Part shown: one piece after another, positions 37,574-46,809 of the stretch
Layout of the letters: every line of letters begins with the position of its first letter
How positions within the stretch are numbered: the stretch's first letter is position 1
Assembly: GCF_009765825.1 (NCBI RefSeq)
Contig: NZ_LMUR01000018.1
Span: 636,666 to 700,665, forward strand
Reading direction: 5' to 3'
Length of the DNA: 64,000 nucleotides
Source: Granulicella sp. L60
GTDB taxonomy: Bacteria; Acidobacteriota; Terriglobia; Terriglobales; Acidobacteriaceae
Notes under the pieces: model-generated
What the model was told of the DNA's origin: nothing
Database searches by the model: none
The model's input: the letters and a program-made list of their open reading frames with translations, nothing else
Position numbers and translations under genes: made by a program

Positions 37574-37669
37574 AGTGTCGTCAATACCCCTGTCGGGGCT
37601 GGCGCTCGCCGTCCCCGCTTATAACGATATAAGGGTTGCGTGAAAACGTCATCTGCCTGGAAAGATCCT

Positions 37670-37862
37670 GTCCTGCCGGACGGGCCGCCTGCTCAGCGGG
37701 AGGTCACTTCGTGACGCGTATACCTGTCACGCCCGCGCAACCAACATAAGTCTTCCCGATGGTCGGAATCCATCATCATCCCGACCAACGGGAGGGCCAC
37801 CCGAAGTGGTATACAAGTCACGAAGTGACCTCTCCACGAGCAGGCGGCCCGTCCGGCAGGAC
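37670..37862. repeat. 193-bp intergenic inverted-repeat element, copy B
   Basis: Outer arms GTCCTGCCGGACGGGCCGCC and its inverse ending CGGCAGGAC, with internal GTCACTTCGTGAC / GTCACGAAGTGAC palindromes, GTATACC-type steps, and a central pair GATGGTCGG / CCGACCAACGGG. Located between the aceE start and the argJ stop on the same strand. Confidence 0.87.
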
Positions 37863-37869
37863 ATATCCT

Positions 37870-39108
37870 CTAAGTCGAGTAGTCCGCATTAATCCGCACA
37901 TACTCCTCAGTCAGATCGCAAGTCAGAAACCTGCACTCTGCCTCGCCCAGCCCCATCTCCAGCGTAATCGTGTACTCCCGCTCCATCATCACCGCATGCG
38001 CCGCATCCTTATCAAACTCCGCCGCCCGCACCCCCAGCTCAAACACCGGCTGCTCGCCAATCCTGATCTTCACCAGCGCCGGATCGAACGCCACCCCGCT
38101 ATACCCCGCAGCCGCGAGCAGCCGACCCCAGTTCGGGTCCCCGCTCGACCACGCCGTCTTGCACAGCGGCGAGTGCGCAATCGCCTTCGCCACCTGCTTC
38201 GCTTCCGCCTCCGTCCGCGCACTCATCACATGCAGCGTCACCACATGCCCCACACCCTCGCCATCGTCCACAATCTGGTGCGCCAACGAACCGCACACCA
38301 GCTTCAGCGCACTGGCAAACGCCTCGCTGCTGCGCTCCGTCAGCTTCACCCCACTCGCCCCACTCGCCAGCAGCAACACCGTATCGTTGGTCGACGTATC
38401 CCCATCGATCGAGATCGAATTGAAGCTCATCTCCACCGCCGGCTCCAACAGCGCGCGCAACTCAGCGCTCTCTGCAACCACATCGGTGAATAAATAGACC
38501 AGCATCGTCGCATGTGGAGGCCCAACCGGCGCACCCAACTGCGGATGAATCATCCCCGCACCCTTCGCCGCGCCGAAGATCCTCACCTCCGCACCATCCA
38601 CATCCACCACCGCACGCATCACCTTCATCTTCGTGTCCGTGGTCATAATGGCCCGCGCAAACAACTCCGCATGTGCCGGCGTATCTCCCAGCGCAGCCTG
38701 CAGCGCCGGCATCGCAGCCACTACCTTCTCCGCTGGAAACGGCACGCCGATAATCCCGGTCGAAGAAGGGAAGACCTCGTCGAAGATGCAGTGAAATCTC
38801 TCCGCCGCCGCCACGCACGTCTGCGTACACGCATCGATGCCCGGCTGTCCGGTCGCGCAGTTTGCATTGCCCGCGTTCACCAGCACCGCGCCAACGCGTC
38901 CACCAGTTGCCAGCAGATGTTTTCTGCCCACCGTCACCGGAGCCGCGACCAGCTGGTTTTTGGTAAACATCGCCGCTGCCGTCGCACCCTTCACCGGCAC
39001 CGCCGCCGCCAGATCGAGCTTGCCGCTGGCCTTGATCCCTGCCTTGACCGCGCCCCATACGAACCCACGCGGCAGTGCCTCAGGCTTTGCTATCTGTTCA
39101 TCTTCCAT
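37870..39108 (-). CDS. argJ: bifunctional ornithine acetyltransferase / N-acetylglutamate synthase
   Basis: A 412-residue enzyme of arginine synthesis that moves the acetyl group from N-acetylornithine to glutamate. It is made as a precursor that cuts itself before the Thr of the ATML motif: KGAGMIHPQLG ... HATMLVYLFTD. Family marks include AVLVNAGNANCATGQPG, PSSTGIIGVPFP and DGDTSTNDTVLLLASG. The precursor cleavage gives alpha (about 190 residues) and beta chains. Flanked on both sides by roughly 190-bp repeats; no other arg gene nearby. Confidence 0.95.
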   Translation of the reverse strand: MEDEQIAKPEALPRGFVWGAVKAGIKASGKLDLAAAVPVKGATAAAMFTKNQLVAAPVTVGRKHLLATGGRVGAVLVNAGNANCATGQPGIDACTQTCVAAAERFHCIFDEVFPSSTGIIGVPFPAEKVVAAMPALQAALGDTPAHAELFARAIMTTDTKMKVMRAVVDVDGAEVRIFGAAKGAGMIHPQLGAPVGPPHATMLVYLFTDVVAESAELRALLEPAVEMSFNSISIDGDTSTNDTVLLLASGASGVKLTERSSEAFASALKLVCGSLAHQIVDDGEGVGHVVTLHVMSARTEAEAKQVAKAIAHSPLCKTAWSSGDPNWGRLLAAAGYSGVAFDPALVKIRIGEQPVFELGVRAAEFDKDAAHAVMMEREYTITLEMGLGEAECRFLTCDLTEEYVRINADYST

Positions 39109-39130
39109 GCTCTTTACTCTATCAAGGCTA

Positions 39131-39323
39131 GTCCTGCCGGACGGGCCGCCTACTCAGCGGGAGGTCACTTCGTGACGCGTATACCGGTCGTGGCGCCCAC
39201 GAACACCATAAGTCCTCCCGCTGGTCGGCACAATCATGACTCCGACCAACGGGAGGACCACCCAAAGGGGTATAAAAGTCACGAAGTGACCTCCTGCTGA
39301 GCAGGCGGCCCGTCCGGCAGGAC
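39131..39323. repeat. 193-bp intergenic inverted-repeat element, copy C
   Basis: Nearly the same sequence as copy B, 1.5 kb away: arms GTCCTGCCGGACGGGCCGCC / CGGCAGGAC, GTCACTTCGTGAC palindromes, inner CCGCTGGTCGG / CCGACCAACGGG. It occupies almost all of the divergent promoter gap between argJ and the AraD-type gene, so it may affect both promoters. Confidence 0.87.
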
Positions 39324-39379
39324 ATTATCTTTCCCATCCTTTATAAAACGTTTACTCTATCTCCACGGAGAACCAAATC

Positions 39380-40075
39380 ATGCTGCTCAAAGATCTGCGA
39401 ACCGAAGTCCTCGAAGCCAACCTCGAACTCGTCAAGCGCGGCCTCGTCCTCTACACCTTCGGCAACGCCAGCGGCATCGACCGCGACCAGGGCCTCATCG
39501 TCATCAAGCCCTCCGGCGTCGACTACGACCAGCTCCGCCCCGAGCACATGGTCGTCACCGACCTCCACGGCACCATCGTCGACGGCAACCTCAAGCCCTC
39601 CTCCGACCTCGACACCCACACCCTCCTCTATCGCGAGTTCCTCACCATCGGCGCCGTCGTCCACACCCACTCCGAGTTCGCCACCAGCTTTGCCCAGGCT
39701 GGCCTCGCCATCCCCCCTCTCGGCACCACCCACGCCGACTACTTCTACGGGGCTGTCCCATGCACTGCGCCCCTGCATGATGAGGCCATCGCTGGCCGCT
39801 ACGTCCACGAGACCGGCCTCGCCATCGTCAACCACTTCAAGCAGCACGGAATCGACCCCCTCGCCGTTCCCGCCTGCCTCGTCAACGGCCACGCTCCCTT
39901 CGCCTGGGGCCGCAACGCCCACGACGCAGCCCACAACGCCGTCGTTCTCGAAGCCGTAGCCAAGATGGCTTACAACACCCTCACCCTCGTCTCTAACCAC
40001 ACCGGAGTCTCGCAGGCCCTTCTCGATCGCCACTACTTCCGCAAGCACGGAGCCGCCGCCACCTACGGCCAATAA
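39380..40075 (+). CDS. araD: L-ribulose-5-phosphate 4-epimerase
   Basis: A 231-residue class II aldolase-fold epimerase converting L-ribulose-5-phosphate to D-xylulose-5-phosphate. YTFGNASGIDRDQGLIVIKPSG is the substrate-phosphate region, VHTHSEFAT provides two zinc-ligand histidines, and GTTHADYFYGAVPCT matches AraD. GGAGAACC precedes the ATG. The xylulokinase at 41470-42942 would phosphorylate the related pentulose. AraA/AraB are absent from the window. Confidence 0.9.
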   Translation: MLLKDLRTEVLEANLELVKRGLVLYTFGNASGIDRDQGLIVIKPSGVDYDQLRPEHMVVTDLHGTIVDGNLKPSSDLDTHTLLYREFLTIGAVVHTHSEFATSFAQAGLAIPPLGTTHADYFYGAVPCTAPLHDEAIAGRYVHETGLAIVNHFKQHGIDPLAVPACLVNGHAPFAWGRNAHDAAHNAVVLEAVAKMAYNTLTLVSNHTGVSQALLDRHYFRKHGAAATYGQ

Positions 40076-40096
40076 TCGTCGAAGGATGTTCAGTTG

Positions 40097-40366
40097 TTAG
40101 GCTTTGCCCGATGGAAGGACCTTCGAAAATGCCTTCGCAAGAAGTTCATACCCAATGACGATGATGGCTGCACCAAGGAGCGCGGCTAGAAAGGTTGTCG
40201 TCATACTGGGCGCGGCGATATAGCGGTCAAAACGCCCGGCCTGATAGTTAAGGAACGCATCCCGCCCTCGCTGCGCCCATCTTGCGTAGTCATGCAAAAC
40301 AAATATAGCGATCAGTATCGCGATAGACGCTGTTGCTAGGACTTTGCTGATCGGCAAACGGATCAT
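40097..40366 (-). CDS. small two-helix membrane protein, unknown function
   Basis: An 89-residue protein with two predicted membrane helices (SKVLATASIAILIAIFVL; FLAALLGAAIIVIGYELLA) joined by a charged loop (ARWAQRGRDAFLNYQAGRFDR). Codon use differs a little from the GC-rich neighbours. It lies between the convergent araD and oxidoreductase genes, 30 bp after the latter's stop side. No family recognised. Confidence 0.5.
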   Translation of the reverse strand: MIRLPISKVLATASIAILIAIFVLHDYARWAQRGRDAFLNYQAGRFDRYIAAPSMTTTFLAALLGAAIIVIGYELLAKAFSKVLPSGKA

Positions 40367-40396
40367 GGCCCCTCTTTATATCCGGTCCAATATACC

Positions 40397-41473
40397 TTAG
40401 AACTCCACCGGCAAAGTCCGCCCCTGCTCACTACTGATCCGAGCCATCTCCAGCAGCTTGATCACCCGATACCCATCCTCCGGCGTCACCGCCAGCTTCG
40501 CCGTCCCGTTGATCGCATCGCGAACATTGGCATAATACCTCCGGTAATCTCCAAACTCCGTCTTCACCCGAGTACGCACCAACCTCGCCGGATCAGCTGG
40601 GTTCGGCGCCACCGTCAACGCCCCCCACAGATCCTCCGCCTCACCCAGCCACTCGCCCTCGCCCATGCGTGGAACCTTCGCCCCACCCACCAGCGCCGGC
40701 TCCTGCGGATCGAGCCCATACTTCTTAAAGCTGCCCTCAGTCCCATGCAGCAAAAACCTCGGCGCCGCATCGCAAGCCACCATGCTCGACCGGCAGTGCG
40801 CACGTAGTCTCGGATACTCCAGCGTAATGTCGAACGCGTCCTCAATGTCGGTCAGATCGCGGTCTCTGCGAACGCTGGCCGTGATCCCCTGCGGCACTCC
40901 AAACAGCGCCAACGCCTGATCCACCAGGTGCGGTCCAAGATCCATCAGCAGCCCATTCGCCGCACCCGCACCCTCCTTCCACGTATTCTCCCTCGGCATC
41001 GGCCGAAACCGGTCGAAGTGCGACTCAAACGTCACCAGCCGCCCCACCGCCTGCTCCGCCAGCAACCTCTTCACCGTCAGAAAATCCCCATCCCACCGGC
41101 GATTATGAAACGGCGCAAGCACCAACCCCTGCTTCTCCGCCAGCGCCTTCAACTCGGCTGCCTCCGCACCGGTAGCAGCAAACGGCTTATCGATCACCAC
41201 ATGCTTGCCCGCCAGCAGCGCCTGCTTCGCCATCTCGTAGTGCGTCTCGTTAGGAGTACCCACCACCACAAGCTGCACCTTCGCATCCTGCAGAGCCTCG
41301 TCCACCGAGCGAAGAATCCGCACCGCCGGGTAGGCCTTCGCAGCCTCATCGCCCTTGCGCTGCACAATCGCCTCCAGCTTCAGCCCTGGAACCGCACTCA
41401 CAAACGGCGCATGAAAGACCTGCCCCGCCAGCCCAAATCCGATAACAGCAACCCCAATCTCACTCACGCTCAT
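40397..41473 (-). CDS. Gfo/Idh/MocA-family oxidoreductase
   Basis: A 358-residue NAD(P)-dependent dehydrogenase. The start at 41471-41473 (MSVSEIGVAVIG) overlaps the xylulokinase stop (TCAT at 41470-41473); a longer frame is only a shadow of that gene. Rossmann motif VAVIGFGLAGQVFHAPF, EKP-type segment HVVIDKPFAATGAEA, and NRRWDGDFLTVKRL with LLMDLGPHLVDQAL in the substrate domain, typical of the YdgJ/IolX-like group. No Tat signal, unlike the member at 9836-10945. Coupled to xylulokinase, so a sugar or polyol substrate in pentose use is likely. Confidence 0.88.
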   Translation of the reverse strand: MSVSEIGVAVIGFGLAGQVFHAPFVSAVPGLKLEAIVQRKGDEAAKAYPAVRILRSVDEALQDAKVQLVVVGTPNETHYEMAKQALLAGKHVVIDKPFAATGAEAAELKALAEKQGLVLAPFHNRRWDGDFLTVKRLLAEQAVGRLVTFESHFDRFRPMPRENTWKEGAGAANGLLMDLGPHLVDQALALFGVPQGITASVRRDRDLTDIEDAFDITLEYPRLRAHCRSSMVACDAAPRFLLHGTEGSFKKYGLDPQEPALVGGAKVPRMGEGEWLGEAEDLWGALTVAPNPADPARLVRTRVKTEFGDYRRYYANVRDAINGTAKLAVTPEDGYRVIKLLEMARISSEQGRTLPVEF

Positions 41474-42942
41474 CTCCCCGCAATCTCGCGCAGCGCCGGA
41501 TAGATCCTCCGGTACCGCGCATAAGCATCCTTCATCACATCCGCATCGCGGGGAGCAATCGTCTCCGCCACCCGCACCGTCGCCGCACACGCAGCCTCTA
41601 CACTCTCCCAGACCTTCACGCCGGTTCCAGCCAGCAGCGCCGCACCGAATGCGCCACCCTCTTCCGCCTCCAGCAGATCCACCGGATGACCGTACACATC
41701 TGCCTGAATCTGCCTCCACAACGGACCCCGCGCCCCGCCGCCGCCCAGCCGAATACCCCGCACTGGAACACCAAGTTCCGCGAATAAAGTGAATGTATCC
41801 TGCAAGCTGAACGCTACACCTTCAAGTACCGCACGAACAAAATGCGGCTGTCCATGCGAAGCCGTAATCCCCACAAACGCCGCACGAGCCTCAGGATCGA
41901 GATGCGGCGTCCGCTCTCCAAATAGATAAGGAGCCCACATCAGCCCATTGCATCCCGCCGGAGCCTCCGCCGCCCGCGCACTCAGCTCGTCGTAGCTGCT
42001 CTCCTTCGCAAACGTATCGCGGAAGTAGCGAAGGCTCAGCCCTGCTCCGTTCGTCACTCCCATCACATGCCACCGTCCCGGAGCAGCATGGCAGAACGTA
42101 TGCAGCCTGCCCAGCCGATCCTTTGTAGGCGCATCGGTCGCGGCAAACACCACGCCACTCGTCCCAATCGTCGCCGAGACCGACCCCGGCGCAAGAATCC
42201 CCATCCCCACAGCGCCCGCGCCCTGATCGCCCGCACCCGCCGCCACCGGCGTCCCCGCCGCCAGCCCCGTAGCGCCTGCCCCAGCCGCACTGATCCGCGC
42301 ACAGATCTCCGGCCCTTCAAACAGCCGTGGCAGCCAGGACATCGGAATCCCCGCAGCCTCGGCCACCTCCGCCGACCAGCGCCGATTCGCCACATCCAGC
42401 AGCAGCGTCCCGCTCGCCTCCTGCATATCCATCGCGAACTCGCCCGTCATCCGGTAGCGAACGTAGTCCTTCGGGCAGAGTACATGGGCGATCTTCGCAA
42501 AGATCTCCGGCTGATGCTCCCGTACCCAAAGCAGCTTGGTCAGCGTAAAGTTCGGCAGCGCCGGGTTGCAGGTCAGCTCAATCAGCCGCTCGAACCCGAT
42601 CTTCTCGGTCAGCCAGTCGCACTGCGGCTGCGTCCTCTGGTCCGCCCAAATCAGCGCCGGCCTCAGAACCGCACCGTCGGCGTCCAGCATCACACACCCA
42701 TGCATCTGCCCGGTCAGCCCTACCGCTTCGATCTCGCTCCCAGTCACCCCCGTCTGGGCCATGGCCCCGGCGATCGCCTCCCGCGCCGCCCGCCACCAGT
42801 CCTCCGGCTCCTGCTCGGCCCAGCCGATGTGCTCGGAGCGAATCCCGGCGTGTTCACTCGCAAAGGAAGCCTTTACTTTCCCCGCACGGTCGATCAGTAC
42901 CGCCCGCGTCCCACCCGTTCCAACATCAATTCCTAGAAGCAT
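41470..42942 (-). CDS. xylB: xylulokinase
   Basis: A 490-residue FGGY-family sugar kinase. Start ATG at 42940-42942 (MLLGIDVGTGGTRAVLID) has GAGG ten bases upstream; a GTG 18 bp earlier is in frame but less likely. GLTGQMHGCVMLD and ALIWADQRTQPQC match XylB, as do GAGDQGAGAVGMG and IRLGGGGARGPLWRQIQADVYG. It converts D-xylulose to xylulose-5-phosphate. Operon with the Gfo/Idh/MocA gene downstream. Promoter region faces the divergent TolC gene. Confidence 0.9.
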   Translation of the reverse strand: MLLGIDVGTGGTRAVLIDRAGKVKASFASEHAGIRSEHIGWAEQEPEDWWRAAREAIAGAMAQTGVTGSEIEAVGLTGQMHGCVMLDADGAVLRPALIWADQRTQPQCDWLTEKIGFERLIELTCNPALPNFTLTKLLWVREHQPEIFAKIAHVLCPKDYVRYRMTGEFAMDMQEASGTLLLDVANRRWSAEVAEAAGIPMSWLPRLFEGPEICARISAAGAGATGLAAGTPVAAGAGDQGAGAVGMGILAPGSVSATIGTSGVVFAATDAPTKDRLGRLHTFCHAAPGRWHVMGVTNGAGLSLRYFRDTFAKESSYDELSARAAEAPAGCNGLMWAPYLFGERTPHLDPEARAAFVGITASHGQPHFVRAVLEGVAFSLQDTFTLFAELGVPVRGIRLGGGGARGPLWRQIQADVYGHPVDLLEAEEGGAFGAALLAGTGVKVWESVEAACAATVRVAETIAPRDADVMKDAYARYRRIYPALREIAGR

Positions 42943-43120
42943 CCCGCAAAAACCTCGCACAATTCTAATGGTTCGAGTGTAGCGAACATTTTCGAACGTT
43001 ATTTTTGAAGATCTGCTGAAACTAACTGCATCAAATTGGTTACACGGATTGATAAAGATTCAAAGCGGTATACACAAACTAATCCATTCGCAACCCATGA
43101 TGCAGGTTAAGATTAGACAT

Positions 43121-44644
43121 ATGACTGAAAGCAAAATGATGCAAAACGCCAAGGACGTGCTGCGTCTCCTTGGCCTCTGCGCAGTTGTGGTTGCCGTTCA
43201 GGCACAGGCTCAGTCTCCCGGAGGGCAGCAGGCTTCCAGCCCTGCCAGCGGCCCCAGCACCGGTAATAGCAGCTCCGCCGTCGCCAGCGCGCAGCAGAAT
43301 CTCTACGGAGCCTCTGGCGACAACGGCGCTAAAGTCACCCAGGACTCCTTCAAGGGCAGTATCATGACCGGCACCGCCACCAGCGGCGTGTTCGATCTCT
43401 CCCTCGACGACGCCATCCAGCGCGGCCTCCGTCAGAACCTCGGCCTCATCCTCCAGACCTCGGCCCAGAAGTACTCCAACGGCCAGCGTCTCGAAGAGCT
43501 TCAAGCCCTGCTCCCCACCGTCACCGCCAACGCCAGCATCGAGGTCGAGCAGATCAACATCGCCGCCTACGGACTGAAGTTTCCCGGCGTCCCCTCCATC
43601 TTTGGGCCATTCCAGGTCGTCGACTTCCGCGCCTACCTCACCCAGAACCTCTTCAACGTCTCCGCCCTGAAGAACTACCTCTCCGCCAAGCACAACTTCG
43701 AAGGCGCCAAGCTCACCGCCGAAGACGCCCGCGACCTCGTCGTCCTCACCGTAGGCAATGCCTATCTGCTCTGCATCGCCGACGGCGCCCGCATCGAAGC
43801 CGTCACCGCCGAGCTCGCCACCTCTAAGGTCTCGCTCGATCAGGCCGTCGCCGCCCACGATGCCGGCACCAGTCCCAAGCTCGACGTCCTCCGCGCCCAG
43901 GTCGACTACCAGAACGAAGAGCAGAGCCTCATCTCCGCCAAAAACAATCTTGAGAAGGATAAGCTCGCGCTCGCCCGCACCATCGGCCTGCCGCTCGACC
44001 AGCAGTTCCGCCTCACCGACCTCGAGCCCTTCCAGCCCCTCAACCACGTTGATCCCCAGACTGCCTTCCAGCAGGCGCTGAAGTCCCGCAAAGACCTTCA
44101 GGCCGCCGCCGAGACCGTCAAAGGCGCAAACGACGAGAAGACCTCCGCCTGGGCCTATCAGCTTCCCGTCGTCAGCTTCTCGGGAGACTATGGCGACCAG
44201 GGCACCACCGCCGCACACTCCCACGGAACCTTCACCGCCACCGGCCAGGTCAGCGTTCCCGTCCTCCAGTTAGCGAAGACCCACGGTCAGGAGCAGGTCG
44301 CCGAGGCCCAGTTCGAACAGGCCCGCGACAAGCTCTCCGACCAGGTCCAGCAGGTCAACCAGGACGTGCGCGACAGCCTCCTCGACATCGAGACCGCCGC
44401 CAAGCTCGTCGAATCCACCCACTCCAACGTGGATCTGGCCAACGAGGCCCTCAGCGAGGCGCAGCAGCGCTTCCATGCCGGCATCTCGGACAATTTACCC
44501 GTCTCGCAGGCTCAATCGCAGACCGAGCAGGCGAACGATCAGTACATCAGCGCGCTCTACCAGCACAACATTGCGAAGCTTTCGCTAGCCCGTGCCCTCG
44601 GCGTCGCGCAGACAAACTACAAAGACTACCTCGGAGGAAAGTAA
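43121..44644 (+). CDS. TolC-family outer-membrane efflux protein
   Basis: About 507 residues. The start is not certain: ATG 43121 (MTESKMMQNAKDVL) puts the hydrophobic signal peptide (LGLCAVVVAVQAQAQ) at a normal distance; ATG 43097 and TTG 43049 are in frame upstream. Two OEP repeats follow, with LSLDDAIQRGLRQNLGLILQ opening the first and long heptad helices (TSKVSLDQAVAAHDAGTSPKLDVLRAQVDYQNEE; LANEALSEAQQRFHAGI). Three bases separate its stop from the HlyD-family gene. Confidence 0.9.
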   Translation: MTESKMMQNAKDVLRLLGLCAVVVAVQAQAQSPGGQQASSPASGPSTGNSSSAVASAQQNLYGASGDNGAKVTQDSFKGSIMTGTATSGVFDLSLDDAIQRGLRQNLGLILQTSAQKYSNGQRLEELQALLPTVTANASIEVEQINIAAYGLKFPGVPSIFGPFQVVDFRAYLTQNLFNVSALKNYLSAKHNFEGAKLTAEDARDLVVLTVGNAYLLCIADGARIEAVTAELATSKVSLDQAVAAHDAGTSPKLDVLRAQVDYQNEEQSLISAKNNLEKDKLALARTIGLPLDQQFRLTDLEPFQPLNHVDPQTAFQQALKSRKDLQAAAETVKGANDEKTSAWAYQLPVVSFSGDYGDQGTTAAHSHGTFTATGQVSVPVLQLAKTHGQEQVAEAQFEQARDKLSDQVQQVNQDVRDSLLDIETAAKLVESTHSNVDLANEALSEAQQRFHAGISDNLPVSQAQSQTEQANDQYISALYQHNIAKLSLARALGVAQTNYKDYLGGK

Positions 44645-44646
44645 CC

Positions 44647-45960
44647 TTGCCAGACCAATCAGAGCAGCAGCAGGGCGGCCAGACCGCGCAGATCAGCGGC
44701 ACCGTCCAGATCAAGCAGCAGAACGGCGGCGATAGACAAGGCGCTCCAGAAGACCACAGCCACGACGACGATGATGCCACGCAGAAGAAGTCCGGTCGCA
44801 AGTTCGTCGTCATCGCGGTCATCATCCTGCTCGTCATCGGCGCAGGCATCTTCTACTGGCGCTCCACCTTCTCCGAAGACACCGACGACGCTCAGGTCGA
44901 CGGTGACCTCTATCAGGTAAGCTCCCGCGTCACCGGCCAGGTCATCAAGGTCTACGTCGAGGACAACCAGCAGGTACAGGTCGGCGCACCCATCGCCGAG
45001 ATCGATCCCCGCGACTACCAGGTCGCCCTCGAGCAGGCGCAGGCTAACCTCGCCAGCTCGCAGGCCTCCGCACTTCAGGCCACCGTCAACGTTCCCATCA
45101 CCAACGTCAACGTTAATACCAGCGTAAGCACCACCGGCTCTGACGTTCAGGGATCCACGGCCGCTGTCGATCAGGCCAAGAAGCAGGCCCAGGCCGCCGA
45201 GGCCCGTGTCGCGGCTGCCAAAGCCAACGCCGTCAAGTCCCGTCTCGACGTCGAGCGCTACACCCCGCTCGTCCAGAAGGACGTCATCTCCAAGCAGCAG
45301 TTCGACGCAGCCGTAGCCACCGACGCCTCCAACACCGCCGCCGTGCTCGAGGCCGAAGCCACCGTCATCGCCCAGGAGGCCGCCGTCACCCAGGCCATCC
45401 AGAAGCTCGCCCAATCGCGCTTCCAGGCTGCTCAATCCATCCGCACCGCGCCCGACCAGGTTCGCGTCCAGCAGGCCCGCGCCAACTCTGCCCTCGCCGA
45501 CGTCAAGCAGGCCCAGGCCAAGGTCGATCAAGCCGAGCTTAACCTCAGCTACACCCACATCACAGCGCCCACCACCGGCATCGTGAACAAGAAGAACGTA
45601 CAGATCGGTGCCAACCTCAGCATAGGTCAGAACGTCCTCACCATCATTCCGCTCACCAACCTCTGGGTCACCGCTAACTTCAAGGAGACGCAGCTCTCCC
45701 GGATGAAGCCCGGCCAGGAGGTCACCCTGAAGGTCGACGCCCTCGGCGGACGCAAGTTCCACGGCAAAGTCACCCAGATCGGCGGCGCCACTGGCTCCAT
45801 GCTCTCGCTCTTCCCGCCGGAGAACGCCACCGGAAACTACGTCAAGGTCGTCCAGCGCATCCCCGTCCGCATCGACTTCACCAACGTGCAACAGGAGAAC
45901 GGCGACTACGCCCTACGCCCCGGCATGTCGGTCACACCCGACGTCACCGTCAAGAATTAA
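44647..45960 (+). CDS. HlyD/EmrA-family membrane fusion protein
   Basis: A 437-residue periplasmic adaptor. It starts at TTG 44647, fixed by a perfect GGAGG eight bases upstream; no better ATG exists. A Lys-rich cytoplasmic end precedes one membrane helix (FVVIAVIILLVIGAGIFYW), then the biotinyl-lipoyl domain (DDAQVDGDLYQVSSRVTGQVIKVYVEDNQQV), long coiled coils, and SYTHITAPTTGIV with the barrel. The Ala/Gln/Val-rich coiled coil is longer than in E. coli EmrA. Operon with the TolC gene; the MFS or ABC pump that should complete the tripartite system is not here. Confidence 0.9.
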   Translation: MPDQSEQQQGGQTAQISGTVQIKQQNGGDRQGAPEDHSHDDDDATQKKSGRKFVVIAVIILLVIGAGIFYWRSTFSEDTDDAQVDGDLYQVSSRVTGQVIKVYVEDNQQVQVGAPIAEIDPRDYQVALEQAQANLASSQASALQATVNVPITNVNVNTSVSTTGSDVQGSTAAVDQAKKQAQAAEARVAAAKANAVKSRLDVERYTPLVQKDVISKQQFDAAVATDASNTAAVLEAEATVIAQEAAVTQAIQKLAQSRFQAAQSIRTAPDQVRVQQARANSALADVKQAQAKVDQAELNLSYTHITAPTTGIVNKKNVQIGANLSIGQNVLTIIPLTNLWVTANFKETQLSRMKPGQEVTLKVDALGGRKFHGKVTQIGGATGSMLSLFPPENATGNYVKVVQRIPVRIDFTNVQQENGDYALRPGMSVTPDVTVKN

Positions 45961-46020
45961 GCGGGAAACCGACAACCACTCCCGGGCATCAGAAGAGTGA
46001 AGCAAAAAGGGAGATTTGAT

Positions 46021-46617
46021 ATGGCCGTTGCAATGAAAAAAGTGAACACCGGCGACGCAAACGTTGCGCCCCACTGGCACGCCCACGCCAAAGAGATCCA
46101 GAAGTACGGCTCCGTCATTCAGGACATGCCGCACCCTCTCGATGCCAAGGTGCGCGCCGACATGGTCGCCAAGTTGAACCAGCTTCTGGCGGACTCCATC
46201 GTCCTGCGCGACATGTACAAGAAGCACCACTGGCAGGTCTCCGGCCCGACGTTCTACCAGCTTCACCTCCTCTTCGATAAGCACTTCGACGAGCAGGTCG
46301 AGATGGTCGATACCATCGCGGAGCGCGTTCAACTCCTCGGCGGCGTCACCATCGCCATGGGCGGCGACGTAGCGGAGGTCACCCGCATCCAGCGTCCGCC
46401 GCGCGGCAGGGAAGAGGTTCCCGTCCAGATCTCGCGTCTGCTGGAAGCTCACAAGATCATCATTCAGAGCTGCCTCGATATCTCCGAAGCAGCCGACAAG
46501 GCGGGCGATCAGGGCACCAACGACCTCGTCGTCAGCGACATCCTCCGTCCCAACGAACTGCAGTCCTGGTTCATCGGCCAGCACCTCGTCGAGATGCCCC
46601 TGATCCTGGAAAAATAA
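46021..46617 (+). CDS. dps: Dps-family ferritin-like DNA-protection protein
   Basis: A 198-residue miniferritin. Start at ATG 46021, preceded by GGGAG; an upstream in-frame codon at 45997 is not needed. The inter-subunit ferroxidase site is visible: HHWQVSGPTFYQLHLLFDKHFDEQVEMVDTIAER gives the His, Asp and Glu ligands. N-terminal tail of about 35 residues with several His and Lys. It should oxidise iron with peroxide and protect DNA. Stands after the efflux genes; the gap of 60 bp could carry its own promoter. Confidence 0.9.
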   Translation: MAVAMKKVNTGDANVAPHWHAHAKEIQKYGSVIQDMPHPLDAKVRADMVAKLNQLLADSIVLRDMYKKHHWQVSGPTFYQLHLLFDKHFDEQVEMVDTIAERVQLLGGVTIAMGGDVAEVTRIQRPPRGREEVPVQISRLLEAHKIIIQSCLDISEAADKAGDQGTNDLVVSDILRPNELQSWFIGQHLVEMPLILEK

Positions 46618-46630
46618 GAAGTTTTTAAAA

Positions 46631-46685
46631 GGTATAAAAGTCACGCAGTGACCTCCCGCCGAGCAGGCGGCCCGTCCGGCAGGAC
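46631..46685. repeat. half copy (right arm) of the roughly 190-bp repeat, copy D
   Basis: Only the right arm is present: GGTATAAAAGTCACGCAGTGACC ... CGGCCCGTCCGGCAGGAC, 55 bp, just after dps. The left arm and centre are missing, so it is a decayed or truncated copy. Confidence 0.8.
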
Positions 46686-46809
46686 AATCACCCGCACAAA
46701 AGCCAGCAGCAAACAGCAGCCCAGCCGCTCCAACGGCCGGGCTGTTATCTTTAACACCAACACGCATCCAACGGCCCACTCGCTTCATCCAAACTTTTAC
46801 GGTTCCCTT

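Noticed and set aside
34781-37624. 947-codon plus-strand frame antisense to aceE
   Set aside because: Composition is R/H/L-rich with no domain; aceE on the other strand has full TPP motifs and family length.
43079-45891. Long minus-strand frames antisense to the TolC and EmrA-like genes
   Set aside because: Gly/Val/Leu/Asp-rich translations with no membrane or catalytic pattern; the plus-strand genes have clear signal, lipoyl and coiled-coil features.
46648-46809. N-terminal extension of the DedA frame, starting MTSRRAGG
   Set aside because: It translates the repeat arm; the same peptide appears at other repeat copies, so it is not a true N-terminus.
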